DNA of 43,417 nucleotides from Ameyamaea chiangmaiensis (GTDB lineage Bacteria; Pseudomonadota; Alphaproteobacteria; Acetobacterales; Acetobacteraceae): NCBI RefSeq assembly GCF_013376175.1, contig NZ_JABXXR010000011.1, positions 1 to 43,417 of the forward strand, read 5' to 3'. Shown piece by piece: positions 1 to 8,803 of this stretch (position 1 is its first letter; each line of letters starts with the position of its first letter). The notes under the pieces were generated by a model. It saw only the letters and a program-made list of their open reading frames with translations, ran no database searches and was not told where the DNA came from. The position numbers and the translations under genes were made by a program.

Positions 1-339
1 TCCATCCGGCAGGGCAAGAGCATCTTCGGCCTTGAGGGTCGCGACATCCCGCCAGCCCAGAAAATGGCTGACGCGATCGCCGACCTTAAATCGGTCGGAG
101 CGTGTTTCGACTACCCGGCCGACGGCGGCCCCCGTCATGGGCTCGTTCAGTTCGAATGGCGCGATGTAGCTATCTCCCTTGTCCATGCGCGGGCGCATAT
201 ACGGATCGACGGAGAAAGAGCTGTTCTGGATCCTGACCTCGCCGTCTTTAAGCGGATGGTCAGGCGTTTCCCGCAGGGCAACGTTCTCCATCGTCGGAGA
301 ACCTTCGGGGCGGGACACGAGATTCCAGGCACGAGACAT
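1..339 (-). CDS. NADP-dependent oxidoreductase, MDR family (N-terminal part)
   Basis: The minus-strand frame opens with ATG at 339-337 and runs off the window edge after 113 codons. The start MSRAWNLVSRPEG, the segment VDPYMRPRM near residue 48, and VGDRVSHFLGWRD near residue 90 match the N-terminal GroES-like domain of zinc-independent medium-chain reductases (curcumin reductase/prostaglandin reductase/YncB group), which reduce alkenals and enones with NADPH. The nucleotide-binding domain lies outside the window. No strong Shine-Dalgarno is seen, only an A-rich stretch. The DNA directly upstream is a broken transposase, so the original promoter may be lost. The subfamily is recognised from memory; the substrate is unknown. 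Confidence 0.8.
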   Translation of the reverse strand, partial: MSRAWNLVSRPEGSPTMENVALRETPDHPLKDGEVRIQNSSFSVDPYMRPRMDKGDSYIAPFELNEPMTGAAVGRVVETRSDRFKVGDRVSHFLGWRDVATLKAEDALALPDG

Positions 340-392
340 GATTTTTTCTTTCTGCGTAGGACATATAGGACGGGCACGGCCCATGAGGGCTG

Positions 393-632
393 ATAGGCGC
401 CATCGGCGAACAGATGCTTCACCCATGGCCAACGCTTGCGTATCGCATCCAGGATCATCTGGGCTCCGGCACTGTCGGAGATGCCGGCCGGGGTCAGGTT
501 GACCACCAGGAGGCGCCCGTTCCGTATCGACGGCAATATGGCTCTTGCGTCCCACGACCTTCTTGCCGGCATCGTAACCCCTTGTCTTTGCATGAGGCGC
601 CTTGATGCTCTGGCTGTCGATCACCGCCGCTG
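393..632 (-). pseudogene. IS5-family (IS1031-like) transposase remnant
   Basis: Reading the minus strand, AAVIDSQSIKAPHAKTRG and then GKKVVGRKSHIAVDTER occur in one frame. The match continues as RLLVVNLTPAGISDSAGAQM, ending in LFADGAY, in the next frame. This is the central DDE region of IS5/IS1031-type transposases, broken by one extra base in a G run near 530. Neither the N-terminal nor the C-terminal part is present on either side. The remnant sits between the oxidoreductase and the copper ATPase. The remaining 633-928 stretch contains no gene that I recognise and presumably holds the ATPase promoter. Confidence 0.8.
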
Positions 633-928
633 ACCAAGCAGTTGCTGGCTCGTTCGGGCCAGTTGCCCGAGGCGCCGCGGACAAGTGCTGTCTGTGGACA
701 GGCATTGGCGGCCTTCGGTCTCCGTAATCCGCCTTTTGTATTGGGCGCGCGCGCCATCCCGCATTGCCGATACAACCCTTATCTGACAGCCCAAGCGAGG
801 TTTGGAGGCGTAGCGGCTCCTGCTTTCATTCATTCGGGATAAGCAGGCCCGCTTTTGTTATCTGCTGTCACGGGGTATCGGTCGTTATCAAAGCGAGTCT
901 GTTTCCCACGTTGACTGGAAGAGATCGT

Positions 929-3292
929 ATGCCAGAGCATCATCAACACGACGATCCGCACGTTTCCACATCCGACACGGTCTGGACCTGCCCAATGCAT
1001 CCGGAGATCCGGGATAATCACCCCGGAAAATGCCCCAAATGCGGCATGATGCTTCAACCGGCAGAGGAGGTGACCGGTGCAGGAATGATAGACGGGATGG
1101 GTCATGACCAGACGTCGCATCACATGGCCTGTCACCATCATGGCGCTCGCTTGTCAGGAAAAGCAGATGCAGTCTCCGCTGGCCGCGACACGGTTTGGAC
1201 CTGTCCAATGCACCCGCAGATCCGTCAGGACCATCCCGGAAACTGCCCTCTCTGTGGCATGGCGCTTGAGCCCGCGGAACCCACCGGACAACATGACGAC
1301 AATCCCGAACTAAAGGACTTCACGCGCCGACTGATCGTGGCAGCCATCCTCGCGATTCCGCTGATGGTTATCGCCATGGGCGTCGATCTCGGCGTCCGTC
1401 GCGCTCCGCCTGCGCTCGCTTCCTGGATCGAACTCGCGCTCACGCTGCCGATCGTCTGTTGGGCAGGTCTGCCGTTCTTCCAGCGTGGCCTCGCATCCCT
1501 TCGGACCGGCCACTTCAATATGTTTACCCTGATTATGTTCGGGGTCGGCGCCGCATTTGGCTATAGCCTCGCGGCGACGCTCATACCCGAGGCGTTTCCC
1601 AAGGCATTTCGGATGCCCGATGGCTCGTTGCCGGTCTATTACGAGGCGGCTGGTGTCGTGGTGGCCCTCGTTCTGCTCGGGCAGGTGCTTGAACTGCGCG
1701 CCCGCGCGGCAACCGGCAATGCCATACGTGCGCTGCTGGATCTGACGCCGAAGCAGGCGCATCGGATTGGTACCGAGGGCAAGGAGGAGGATATCGGGAT
1801 TGAGGACGTCGCGAAAGGCGACCGGCTTCGCATTCGACCGGGCGAGTCCGTCCCTGTCGACGGCAAGGTGTTGGACGGCGCATCGAGCGTGGATGAATCC
1901 ATGATTACGGGGGAGGCCGCGCCCGTGGCGAAGAAAATCGGCGATGCCATAACGGGCGGCACGATCAACGGCACCGGCAGTCTGGAAATCGAGGCGCAGG
2001 CCGTCGGCAGCGACACCATGCTGGCCCGCATCGTGAAGATGGTTGCTGCGGCTCAACGCTCGCGCGCGCCAATTCAGACTATCGCCGATCGTGTGTCGGG
2101 CTGGTTTGTGCCGCTGGTGCTCGCTGTCTCCGTAGTGACGTTCATCGTCTGGTATGCTGTTGGTCCCGTGCCACGCTTCGGTCACGCGCTGCTCAACGCG
2201 ATCTCGGTATTGATCATCGCCTGTCCCTGCGCGTTGGGTCTGGCCACGCCTATGTCGGTGATGGTCGGCACCGGGCGTGGTGCGCGCGAGGGGGTTCTGG
2301 TGCGCAACGCAGGGGCACTGCAGGCACTGGATGCCGTGGACACGTTGGTCGTGGACAAGACGGGCACTCTGACCGCGGGCCATCCGAAGCTGATCGCGCT
2401 GGATGTTGCGGACGGCTGGCAGGACGACGAGGTACTGCGTCTGGCTGCCTCTGTCGAGGCGCAGTCGCAGCACCCGCTGGCACAGGCCGTGGTCGAGGCG
2501 CTGAAAGCGCGACAGCGCGATCCCGTGCCGGTCCGTAATTTCGCATCGCAGCCGGGGCTGGGCGTCAGTGGCGTGGTGGACGGGCGTCAGGTCGTGATCG
2601 GCAATGCAGAGCGCCTGAAACAAGCTGGCGCCGAGACTCTTCCGTTGGAGCCTGCGGCTACGGCGCGGCGTCAGGAGGGGGCAGGCGTGATGTTCGTGGC
2701 AATCGACGGTAGACTGGCGGGATTGATCGCGGTCGCCGATCCCTTGCGCTCGGATACCAAGGCCACGCTTGCGGCTCTGCGGGCCGATGGCCTGCGTATC
2801 GTCATGCTGACCGGTGATAATGAGACGACCGCCAACGCGGTGGCGAAGGCGGCCGGCAGCATCGCGGAAATCCATGCCGGGCTTAAACCCCAGGAAAAGG
2901 CCGATATCATCCGGCGCCTCGAAGCGTCAGGCGCCCATGTGGCGATGACGGGCGACGGTGTGAACGATGCTCCCGCGCTCGCCGCTGCCTCCGTCGGCAT
3001 CGCCATGGGCACAGGCACGGACGTGGCCATTGAAAGTGCCGGCATCACGCTGGCGCATGGCAGTCTTGGCGCGTTGGTTAGGGCGCGAACACTGGCGCAT
3101 GCCACTATGCGCAATATTCGGCAAAATCTGGGGTTCTCGTTCCTGTTCAACGGGATCGGCATTCCCGTGGCGGCTGGTGTCCTCTATCCCGTTTTCGGCC
3201 TTCTTTTATCTCCGATGGTCGCGGGCGCCGCGATGGCGCTGTCTTCCGTCACTGTCGTGACCAATGCGCTGCGGCTCGGGCGAGGCCAGTGA
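929..3292 (+). CDS. Copper/heavy-metal-translocating P1B-type ATPase
   Basis: Inner-membrane pump exporting copper or silver ions at the cost of ATP. At 787 aa it carries all signature motifs: TGE phosphatase loop (MITGEAAPV), transmembrane CPC (residues 432-434, IACPCALGLATP), phosphorylation site DKTGTLT (Asp476), SQHPLAQA of the nucleotide-binding domain, and GDGVND (Asp676). The N terminus is His-rich and holds two copies of a heavy-metal-binding domain (CPMHP...CPxCGM, residues 21-40 and 92-111) instead of the CxxC ferredoxin-like domains of classical CopA. This resembles CopB/SilP-type pumps. The ATG at 929 was chosen because it follows GGAAGAGA; an in-frame extension to 764 has no family similarity. 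The stop overlaps the GTG of the ClC gene by 4 bp. Confidence 0.93.
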   Translation: MPEHHQHDDPHVSTSDTVWTCPMHPEIRDNHPGKCPKCGMMLQPAEEVTGAGMIDGMGHDQTSHHMACHHHGARLSGKADAVSAGRDTVWTCPMHPQIRQDHPGNCPLCGMALEPAEPTGQHDDNPELKDFTRRLIVAAILAIPLMVIAMGVDLGVRRAPPALASWIELALTLPIVCWAGLPFFQRGLASLRTGHFNMFTLIMFGVGAAFGYSLAATLIPEAFPKAFRMPDGSLPVYYEAAGVVVALVLLGQVLELRARAATGNAIRALLDLTPKQAHRIGTEGKEEDIGIEDVAKGDRLRIRPGESVPVDGKVLDGASSVDESMITGEAAPVAKKIGDAITGGTINGTGSLEIEAQAVGSDTMLARIVKMVAAAQRSRAPIQTIADRVSGWFVPLVLAVSVVTFIVWYAVGPVPRFGHALLNAISVLIIACPCALGLATPMSVMVGTGRGAREGVLVRNAGALQALDAVDTLVVDKTGTLTAGHPKLIALDVADGWQDDEVLRLAASVEAQSQHPLAQAVVEALKARQRDPVPVRNFASQPGLGVSGVVDGRQVVIGNAERLKQAGAETLPLEPAATARRQEGAGVMFVAIDGRLAGLIAVADPLRSDTKATLAALRADGLRIVMLTGDNETTANAVAKAAGSIAEIHAGLKPQEKADIIRRLEASGAHVAMTGDGVNDAPALAAASVGIAMGTGTDVAIESAGITLAHGSLGALVRARTLAHATMRNIRQNLGFSFLFNGIGIPVAAGVLYPVFGLLLSPMVAGAAMALSSVTVVTNALRLGRGQ

Positions 3293-4584
3293 AAACAGGC
3301 CCAGCCAGCCAGCGCCCATGCGGCCTGACGCTTCTCTCTCTGCTGTCGATCCTGGTTGGCGTCGTATCGGGGGTAATCTGCGGAGCGTTTCGATTGCTTC
3401 TCGAAGGGGCAGACAGGTTGCGCACTGTTCTCTCCGTGGGGGTGTGGCATGGCTTTCCAGCCGGCCTGCTCCTGATCCTGACGGCCAGTGCGGCCTCTTT
3501 TCTCGCCGCGCTTATGGTGCGGCGGATGGCTCCGCTTGCTTCGGGCAGCGGCATTCCCCATGTCGAGGCAGTTCTGACGGGATCGGCTCCCGCTGCCCCT
3601 CTGGGGCTGATCCCTGTGAAGTTTTCTGGCGGCCTTCTCGCGCTTGGCGCCGGTCTCGCGCTCGGGCGCGAAGGGCCGAGCGTGCAGATGGGGGCATCGG
3701 CGGCCAATGTCATTGGCGATCTGCTCAGGCTTGGCCGTTCAGACTGCCGGGTTTTGCTGGCGGCGGGTGCCGGGGCGGGGCTGGCGACGGCATTCAACGC
3801 GCCCGGCGCGGGTGCCATTTTCGTGTTGGAAGAACTTGTCGGCCGGTTCGAAGCCCGCACCGTGTGCTCGGCACTGGGAGCTTCTGTCTCTGCCATCCTT
3901 GTCGCGCGCGCTATGTTGGGTGGTAGCCCGGATTTCACGGTTACGGTCACCCCCGAGGTCATCGATGTTTCGACGCAACTCCTGTTCTTCGTGACCGGGC
4001 TTGTGGTCGGCCTTCTTGCGGTCATGTACAACCGTGTGGTGCTTACGACGTTGCGACTGGCGGACTGCCTGCCGGTCAGTGTCGAGGCGCGGGCGGCCGC
4101 GATCGGGGCGTTGACAGGATGTGTTGTCTGGCAGGTACCGCACCTGGCCGGAGGCGGAGACTGGCTGACGCAGAGTGCTATCAACGGAGCGATTGCCTGG
4201 TCTTTTATCCCGGCGTTATTCCTGTTGCGCTTGGCGTTTGGGGCACTCTCTTACGCGGCGGCAACCCCGGGTGGCCTGTTCGCACCCATGCTGGCGCTCG
4301 GCGCGCTGGCAGGACTCGGATGCGGTGATATCGCGCATGTCGTCGATCCCGCCCTGGCGGCAGACACGGCACCTTTCGTCATCGTCGGGATGGCCTCTAT
4401 GTTCGCCGGATCAGTCCGCGCCCCGCTGACGGGCATCATTCTCGTCACCGAGATGACCAACGCGACAAGCCTGCTGCTTCCGCTTCTGTCAGGGAGCTTC
4501 GCGGCCATGCTCGTGGCGGACGGGATGAGGGAAGTGCCTATCTACGAGGCTCTGCGGAATCGCGCGGCTTCAGCCAAACGATAG
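3289..4584 (+). CDS. ClC-family chloride transporter (probable Cl-/H+ exchanger)
   Basis: Polytopic membrane protein of 431 aa. The three anion-pathway signatures are present: GSGIP (residues 86-90), GREGP (126-130) with gating Glu128, and the stretch FNAPGAG...FVLEEL. In that stretch Glu182 aligns with the internal proton glutamate (Glu203) of E. coli ClcA, so exchange rather than channel function is expected. No cytoplasmic CBS domains follow. The GTG start (3289) overlaps the ATPase stop as GTGA and follows a GCGAGG ribosome-binding-like stretch, so the two are probably translationally coupled. ClC exchangers help bacteria withstand acid and balance charge, which fits a partner for a cation-exporting pump. 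The pairing role is inferred. Confidence 0.92.
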   Translation: MKTGPASQRPCGLTLLSLLSILVGVVSGVICGAFRLLLEGADRLRTVLSVGVWHGFPAGLLLILTASAASFLAALMVRRMAPLASGSGIPHVEAVLTGSAPAAPLGLIPVKFSGGLLALGAGLALGREGPSVQMGASAANVIGDLLRLGRSDCRVLLAAGAGAGLATAFNAPGAGAIFVLEELVGRFEARTVCSALGASVSAILVARAMLGGSPDFTVTVTPEVIDVSTQLLFFVTGLVVGLLAVMYNRVVLTTLRLADCLPVSVEARAAAIGALTGCVVWQVPHLAGGGDWLTQSAINGAIAWSFIPALFLLRLAFGALSYAAATPGGLFAPMLALGALAGLGCGDIAHVVDPALAADTAPFVIVGMASMFAGSVRAPLTGIILVTEMTNATSLLLPLLSGSFAAMLVADGMREVPIYEALRNRAASAKR

Positions 4585-4802
4585 CTACAGGCTTTCACGT
4601 TCAATGCACCTTTCGCAATTTGTAGTTTTAGGTGGACAATCTGTGGAGCAGGTATCGGTGCCTGCTTCTACGCCTCGTTTCGAGGAGAGGAGGCCGATAT
4701 CGTCCCGGCTTTTGCCACTCAACAAACAATCAAGATTTTCGAGCAATGTTCCATTGCGGGTTTTTCTTGACGCAGGGGATAGGAGCAGCCAGCGGTATAG
4801 GG

Positions 4803-6068
4803 ATGGATACCATCACCCTCCTTGCCCTGCTGCTGACACTTTCGGCAGCCTTCAGTATTCTCAATCATCATACGCTCCGCGTTCCAGTCACGATAGGCGT
4901 GCTTGTTTTCTCGTTGCTGACATCGCTTCTGGTCATGATCCTGAATCCGCTGATCCCGGCTTGCGATCTTCAAGCTCTTCCACGGTCGATGCTTGGATCC
5001 GTCAATCTGCCTGTGACATTTCTTAATGGTGCACTGTCGCTGTTGCTTTTTGCAGGAGCCATGCAGGTGAACGTCGGTAATCTGCGCGCAAAGCTTGCCT
5101 CGGTCACGGCTCTCTCTCTTCTGGGGACGGTGCTGGCCGTCGCCTTTCTGGCGATCGCGGCATGGTCTGTCTTCCCTCTGCTGGGCCACACTATTCCCTT
5201 CGCATGGTGCATCGTGCTGGGCGCCATCCTCGCACCCACCGATCCGGTTTCGGTCGTGGGCATGCTGAGACGTCTCGGGCTACCGGCGTCACTTCAGGCT
5301 GTTTTCGCGGGGGAGAGCCTGTTCAATGACGGTGTCGGGATTGTCATTTTCGGTGTCATGATGGGGCTCGCTACCGGGGGCAGTATTCAGGAGGTGACCG
5401 CCTCCGAGATTGCTCTGAGTTTCTTCCGCGAGGCAATCGGAGGGGGTCTGCTGGGCTTACTCACCGGATGGATTGCCCTCCGAGTGCTTAAGGGGCAGCG
5501 GGATCCGCACATTGACCTGCTGACGTCGCTGGCTCTGGCGACCGGAACTTTTAGCGTCGCCAACCAGCTTGGTATGTCCGGCGCGATCGCTGTCGTCATG
5601 GCCGGGCTGTGCTTTGGAACAAGCTACAGCCATTCCGTTTTCGATAAAGCGTCACGCAAGGAACTCGACGTCGCGTGGACTTTAATTGACGAAGTCCTGA
5701 ATGTGTTACTGTTCATGCTCATTGGCTTTGAGGTGCTGGAGATTACGCCACATCTTTTTACGGTACTGGCGACGCTTGTCGTGATCCCGTTCTCTATTGC
5801 CGTGCGGGCATTGAGCGTGCTGTTCTCAACCCTTCCGGTTCATCTTCGTCAATGGGAGCGGGGCCGCTTTCTTGGGATCCTGACTTGGGGCGGTCTGCGT
5901 GGCGGTATTTCCGTCTCTCTCGCACTTGGACTTCCGCCAGGAGACCTGCGCGACCTGTTGCTGCCTGTTTGTTACGGCGTTGTGGTGTTCACTATCATCG
6001 TACAGGGCCTGACCATGGAATGGGTCGCCCGTAGACTCTACCCGGTCCCCGCATGCCAGCGGCAGTGA
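4803..6068 (+). CDS. CPA1-family Na+(K+)/H+ antiporter, NhaP-like
   Basis: Membrane antiporter of 421 aa with about 12 hydrophobic segments. Family landmarks are APTDPV (Asp147), the ESLFND motif (Asn175-Asp176, the ion-binding pair of electroneutral CPA1 antiporters) and a C-terminal GLRGGISVSLAL segment. The ATG at 4803 begins MDTITLLALLLT, where the homologous part starts; a longer open frame back to 4632 carries unrelated sequence, so it was rejected. A GGATAGGAGC stretch lies upstream, a little far for an ideal ribosome-binding site. The gene is co-directional with the ATPase and ClC genes after a 218-bp gap, so it may have its own promoter. There is no long cytoplasmic tail. Confidence 0.9.
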   Translation: MDTITLLALLLTLSAAFSILNHHTLRVPVTIGVLVFSLLTSLLVMILNPLIPACDLQALPRSMLGSVNLPVTFLNGALSLLLFAGAMQVNVGNLRAKLASVTALSLLGTVLAVAFLAIAAWSVFPLLGHTIPFAWCIVLGAILAPTDPVSVVGMLRRLGLPASLQAVFAGESLFNDGVGIVIFGVMMGLATGGSIQEVTASEIALSFFREAIGGGLLGLLTGWIALRVLKGQRDPHIDLLTSLALATGTFSVANQLGMSGAIAVVMAGLCFGTSYSHSVFDKASRKELDVAWTLIDEVLNVLLFMLIGFEVLEITPHLFTVLATLVVIPFSIAVRALSVLFSTLPVHLRQWERGRFLGILTWGGLRGGISVSLALGLPPGDLRDLLLPVCYGVVVFTIIVQGLTMEWVARRLYPVPACQRQ

Positions 6069-6131
6069 GGCGGTGCCGTCCGGTCGTCGCATGGCCAGGA
6101 TTACCGGCAAAACGAAGCGTATCTGTGTGAC

Positions 6132-6456
6132 ATGACGGACGCGGCGTGGGCCCGCATCGTGCCGCTGGTGCCCGAAGCGGGACGCACGGGACTGCCGAGC
6201 GAGGTCGCATTTCGTGAGGTCATGAACGCGGTGCGTTCTCTGGTGCGATCCTGCGACGGCGGGCGGAGGGTGCCGATCCATTTCCGGCCTTGGACATGGT
6301 TCATTCAGGGAATTGGCCCGGCGGTTTGTGTTCCCGACCATTCATGATGTGAACTGATGCTTGACCGGGAGCGATCGGAGCATGAAACGGCCCCGTCGAC
6401 CGCCGGGGTGGTCAGCAGCCAGCGCGTCAAGGCGCCCCACGCGAAAACAAGAGGTC
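6132..6456 (+). pseudogene. IS5-family (IS1031-like) transposase remnant, N-terminal half
   Basis: An initial MTDAAWARIVPLVPE and a PIHFRPWTW segment match the N terminus of IS5-group transposases. After frame breaks, RRFVFPTIHDV, MLDRERSEHETAPS and VKAPHAKTRG follow in other frames. The match fades shortly after KTRG. At least two frameshifts and one stop (TGA near 6351) break it. Together with the opposite-strand remnant at 393-632 it flanks the ATPase-ClC-antiporter cassette. The two pieces share the KAPHAKTRG region but differ at many bases, so they are old or derive from different IS copies. Nothing else is recognised in 6069-6501. Confidence 0.75.
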
Positions 6457-6501
6457 ACGGCGCTCGCACGAAGAGTGTCAGTCGCACTCTGTTTTTTCGC
6501 T

Positions 6502-7422
6502 TCAGCGCAGCTGAGGAAAGGTCCCTGCGTTCGTGGATTTGGTTACAAGTTTTTTAATCACCTCGGAAACAAAATTAACATTCCTGTTTGCTGGTTTGTT
6601 GGGTGGATAAGAGAGAAAAAGCCGCCGTCTGGGAGAAGGATTTTCGATGCGGCGAATACTCATTTTGTTTTCATGAATTTCATGGTGAAGAGAGGCAATT
6701 GGAAGAATAGTATACCCGAAACCACGCACCACAAGATCCTTGAGTGCCGGAAAGCTGTCTGCTTCCACTTGGGGGGTAAATTCCAGGCTCACCCGACTTG
6801 CGAGGTCATCCAGGATACGGCGCAGACCGTGCTGTCGGCTGGGAAGCAGAGTGACGAGCGGAAGTGCCTGATGAAATGGAATTGTATCTCCGCACTCTAT
6901 CTGTGGGTCATAAGGGCTGACGAGAAATAATTCTTCATTCGCGAGAAACTCCGAACGAAGAGGATGTGTTCCCCTGGGATCGTAAAGAATAGCACAGTCG
7001 ATCTCACCTTTCATTAAATATTCAAGAAGATATCCTGTATAGGAATCGATAAGGTGAATTTTCAGTTCGGGATGTTTTTCTTTCGCCTCGATAATGAGCG
7101 GCACGGAAATGATATCGCTGAGCGTGGGGGGGAGTCCGAGCGTGACCGTTCCAGACAGCCGACTCTGCGTGTACGATATATTCTCTTTCAGTTGATCGAC
7201 TGCCGTGAGGACCCGACCTGCGTCTTGCAGAACCTGACGTCCTGCATCGGTGAGCGCCATTCCTCGTCCGTGCCGATCAAAAAGCCTTATCCCCAGTTCC
7301 TCTTCCAGCAAACGGATTTGGCGGCTCAGGGCAGGCTGCGCAGTGCGCAATACCGCTCCCGCCTTACTGAGGCTTCCTGAAGACGCGACCTGCACAAAGG
7401 TCTTTAGCTGCGATAACTCCAT
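6502..7422 (-). CDS. LysR-family transcriptional regulator
   Basis: 306 aa with an N-terminal winged helix-turn-helix (residues about 1-60: ELSQLKTFVQVASSGSLSKA, then QPALSRQIRLLEEELG) and a substrate-binding-like effector domain. It resembles the Nac/Cbl-like branch. It is divergent from the efflux/acetolactate synthase operon and is its likely regulator. The ATG at 7422 has no Shine-Dalgarno. A TTGACA box lies 28 bases upstream with an operator-like repeat between it and the start, suggesting autoregulation and perhaps a very short leader. The effector is unknown. The gene is lower in GC than its neighbours by eye, which may hint at transfer. Confidence 0.88.
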   Translation of the reverse strand: MELSQLKTFVQVASSGSLSKAGAVLRTAQPALSRQIRLLEEELGIRLFDRHGRGMALTDAGRQVLQDAGRVLTAVDQLKENISYTQSRLSGTVTLGLPPTLSDIISVPLIIEAKEKHPELKIHLIDSYTGYLLEYLMKGEIDCAILYDPRGTHPLRSEFLANEELFLVSPYDPQIECGDTIPFHQALPLVTLLPSRQHGLRRILDDLASRVSLEFTPQVEADSFPALKDLVVRGFGYTILPIASLHHEIHENKMSIRRIENPSPRRRLFLSYPPNKPANRNVNFVSEVIKKLVTKSTNAGTFPQLR

Positions 7423-7434
7423 CGAGCTATAAAA

Positions 7435-7456
7435 ATCTGATATATCTGATTGTCAA
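7435..7456 (-). promoter_or_regulatory. Promoter/operator of the LysR gene
   Basis: Reading the minus strand, TTGACA (7456-7451) is a perfect -35 box. It is followed directly by ATCAGATATATCAGAT (7450-7435), a near-palindrome and tandem 7-bp repeat (ATCAGAT twice, 2-bp gap). A weak TTTATA-like -10 follows just before the ATG. A LysR protein bound here would block its own promoter. The sequence pattern is seen; the function is inferred. Confidence 0.5.
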
Positions 7457-7581
7457 GCATTGCTTTGGATAAATGGCTCCGCAGCCGCTATGTTGGCAGG
7501 GTTCGAGTACTCGCAACCCGAATTGCATGCACTTTGGGTTGTGATGAATCACATCGTTCGGAAAATAAGTCGAATATTGAT

Positions 7582-8802
7582 ATGTCTTCGCATCATCCTA
7601 TAGATAGAGAAGATCTGTGGATTGAGAAGGGAACCTCTCATTACACGCGCGCTACGATAGCATTATTCGTCATGGGTTTTTCTACATTTTCTCTCATTTA
7701 TGCGATTCAGCCACTCTTACCGGAGTTGGCCGCTACCTTTCATGTGAGTCCCTCCGTCAGTGCGCTGTCACTGTCGGTTACAACCGCTGCGTTAGCGATC
7801 TCGATAGTGCTTGCTGGCGCCGCCTCCGAACTGATGCAAAGGCGCACCATCATGTTCTGGTGCATGTTGGCAGCCTCAGGTGCCCATATAGCATGTGCCT
7901 TTTCCACGACCTGGCCGACTTTGCTGGTCTGGCGAACCTTGGAAGGATTGACCCTTGGCGGTGTCCCAGCCGTTGCAATGGCTTATCTCGCTGAAGAAAT
8001 TCATCCGAATGCACTCGGCCGAGCCATGGGCCTGTATATCGGCGGAACAGCGTTCGGCGCCATGATGGGACGCGTTGGCGTCGGCGTTCTCTGCGCAGTT
8101 GGAAGCTGGAGGCTGGCCCTGACAGTCGTCGGGATACTGGATGTATCCGCCACATTGATATTCTGGTTTCTCCTCCCCCATTCGAGGAATTTTATTCCTC
8201 AAAAGCAGTTTGTGATTACCCATCATCTCCGTTGCTGGCGTGAGCATCTGACAAGATCGACTATGCTTTTGCTGTTTCTGATGGGTTTTCTGGCTCTGGG
8301 TATCAACGTCACAATGTTCAATTATCTGACCTTTCGGCTGGAGAGTGCGCCGTTCAACTGGAGTCAGGGATCCATCAGTGCATTGTTTCTGGTCTATCTG
8401 ATTGGTGCGTGGGCGTCGGCGACCGCCGGGCGCCTGACTGAGCGGTGGAGCCGCGGGAGAATCTTGCAGGCCAGTTTACTTGTCATGGGAGCCGGAATCG
8501 TTCTGACACTCGCCTCTCACCCGGTCATCATACTTCTTGGTATCGTCGGACAGACGATCGGTTTCTTTGCGACGCATTCTATCGCCAGCAGCTGGGTCGG
8601 CAGGTCGGCAGAAAATGCGAAAGGACATGCTTCATCCCTCTATCTGCTGTCTTACTACATGGGATCCAGCATTCTGGGAGCTGTGGGCGGCTGGTTCTGG
8701 TCTCATGCAGGGTGGTCTGGCGTGATTGTCTTCTGTCTCTTTCTGCTTGCCTGCGGGCTTGTTGCGGCCGCGCGTCTCGAGATGACAGAGCAAGGAGTCT
8801 GA
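7582..8802 (+). CDS. ynfM: MFS efflux transporter, YnfM-like
   Basis: 406-aa, 12-segment major facilitator. The whole protein follows the layout of E. coli YnfM: a first-helix IQPLLPELAATFHVSPS, a central LEGLTLGGVPAVAMAYLAEE, and FFATHSIASSWVGRSA with ASSLYLLSYYMGSSILG near the C terminus. This group belongs to the drug:H+ antiporter-1/arabinose-efflux type permeases, with no settled substrate. The ATG at 7582 (MSSHHPIDRED) was chosen; the longer frame begins only with TTG at 7450 and overlaps the regulator's promoter. It is followed one base later by a hydrolase gene with an AAGGAG site, so it heads an operon of four genes divergent from LysR. Confidence 0.88.
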   Translation: MSSHHPIDREDLWIEKGTSHYTRATIALFVMGFSTFSLIYAIQPLLPELAATFHVSPSVSALSLSVTTAALAISIVLAGAASELMQRRTIMFWCMLAASGAHIACAFSTTWPTLLVWRTLEGLTLGGVPAVAMAYLAEEIHPNALGRAMGLYIGGTAFGAMMGRVGVGVLCAVGSWRLALTVVGILDVSATLIFWFLLPHSRNFIPQKQFVITHHLRCWREHLTRSTMLLLFLMGFLALGINVTMFNYLTFRLESAPFNWSQGSISALFLVYLIGAWASATAGRLTERWSRGRILQASLLVMGAGIVLTLASHPVIILLGIVGQTIGFFATHSIASSWVGRSAENAKGHASSLYLLSYYMGSSILGAVGGWFWSHAGWSGVIVFCLFLLACGLVAAARLEMTEQGV

Positions 8803-8803
8803 T

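Noticed and set aside
1310-2875. 521-codon open frame on the minus strand inside the copper ATPase gene
   Set aside because: It is antisense to a gene with all P-type ATPase motifs, is rich in Arg/His/Asp as expected for a GC-driven shadow frame, and matches no family.
4767-4801. TTGACG...TATAGG promoter before the antiporter
   Set aside because: The spacer is 23 bp, too long for a normal sigma-70 promoter.
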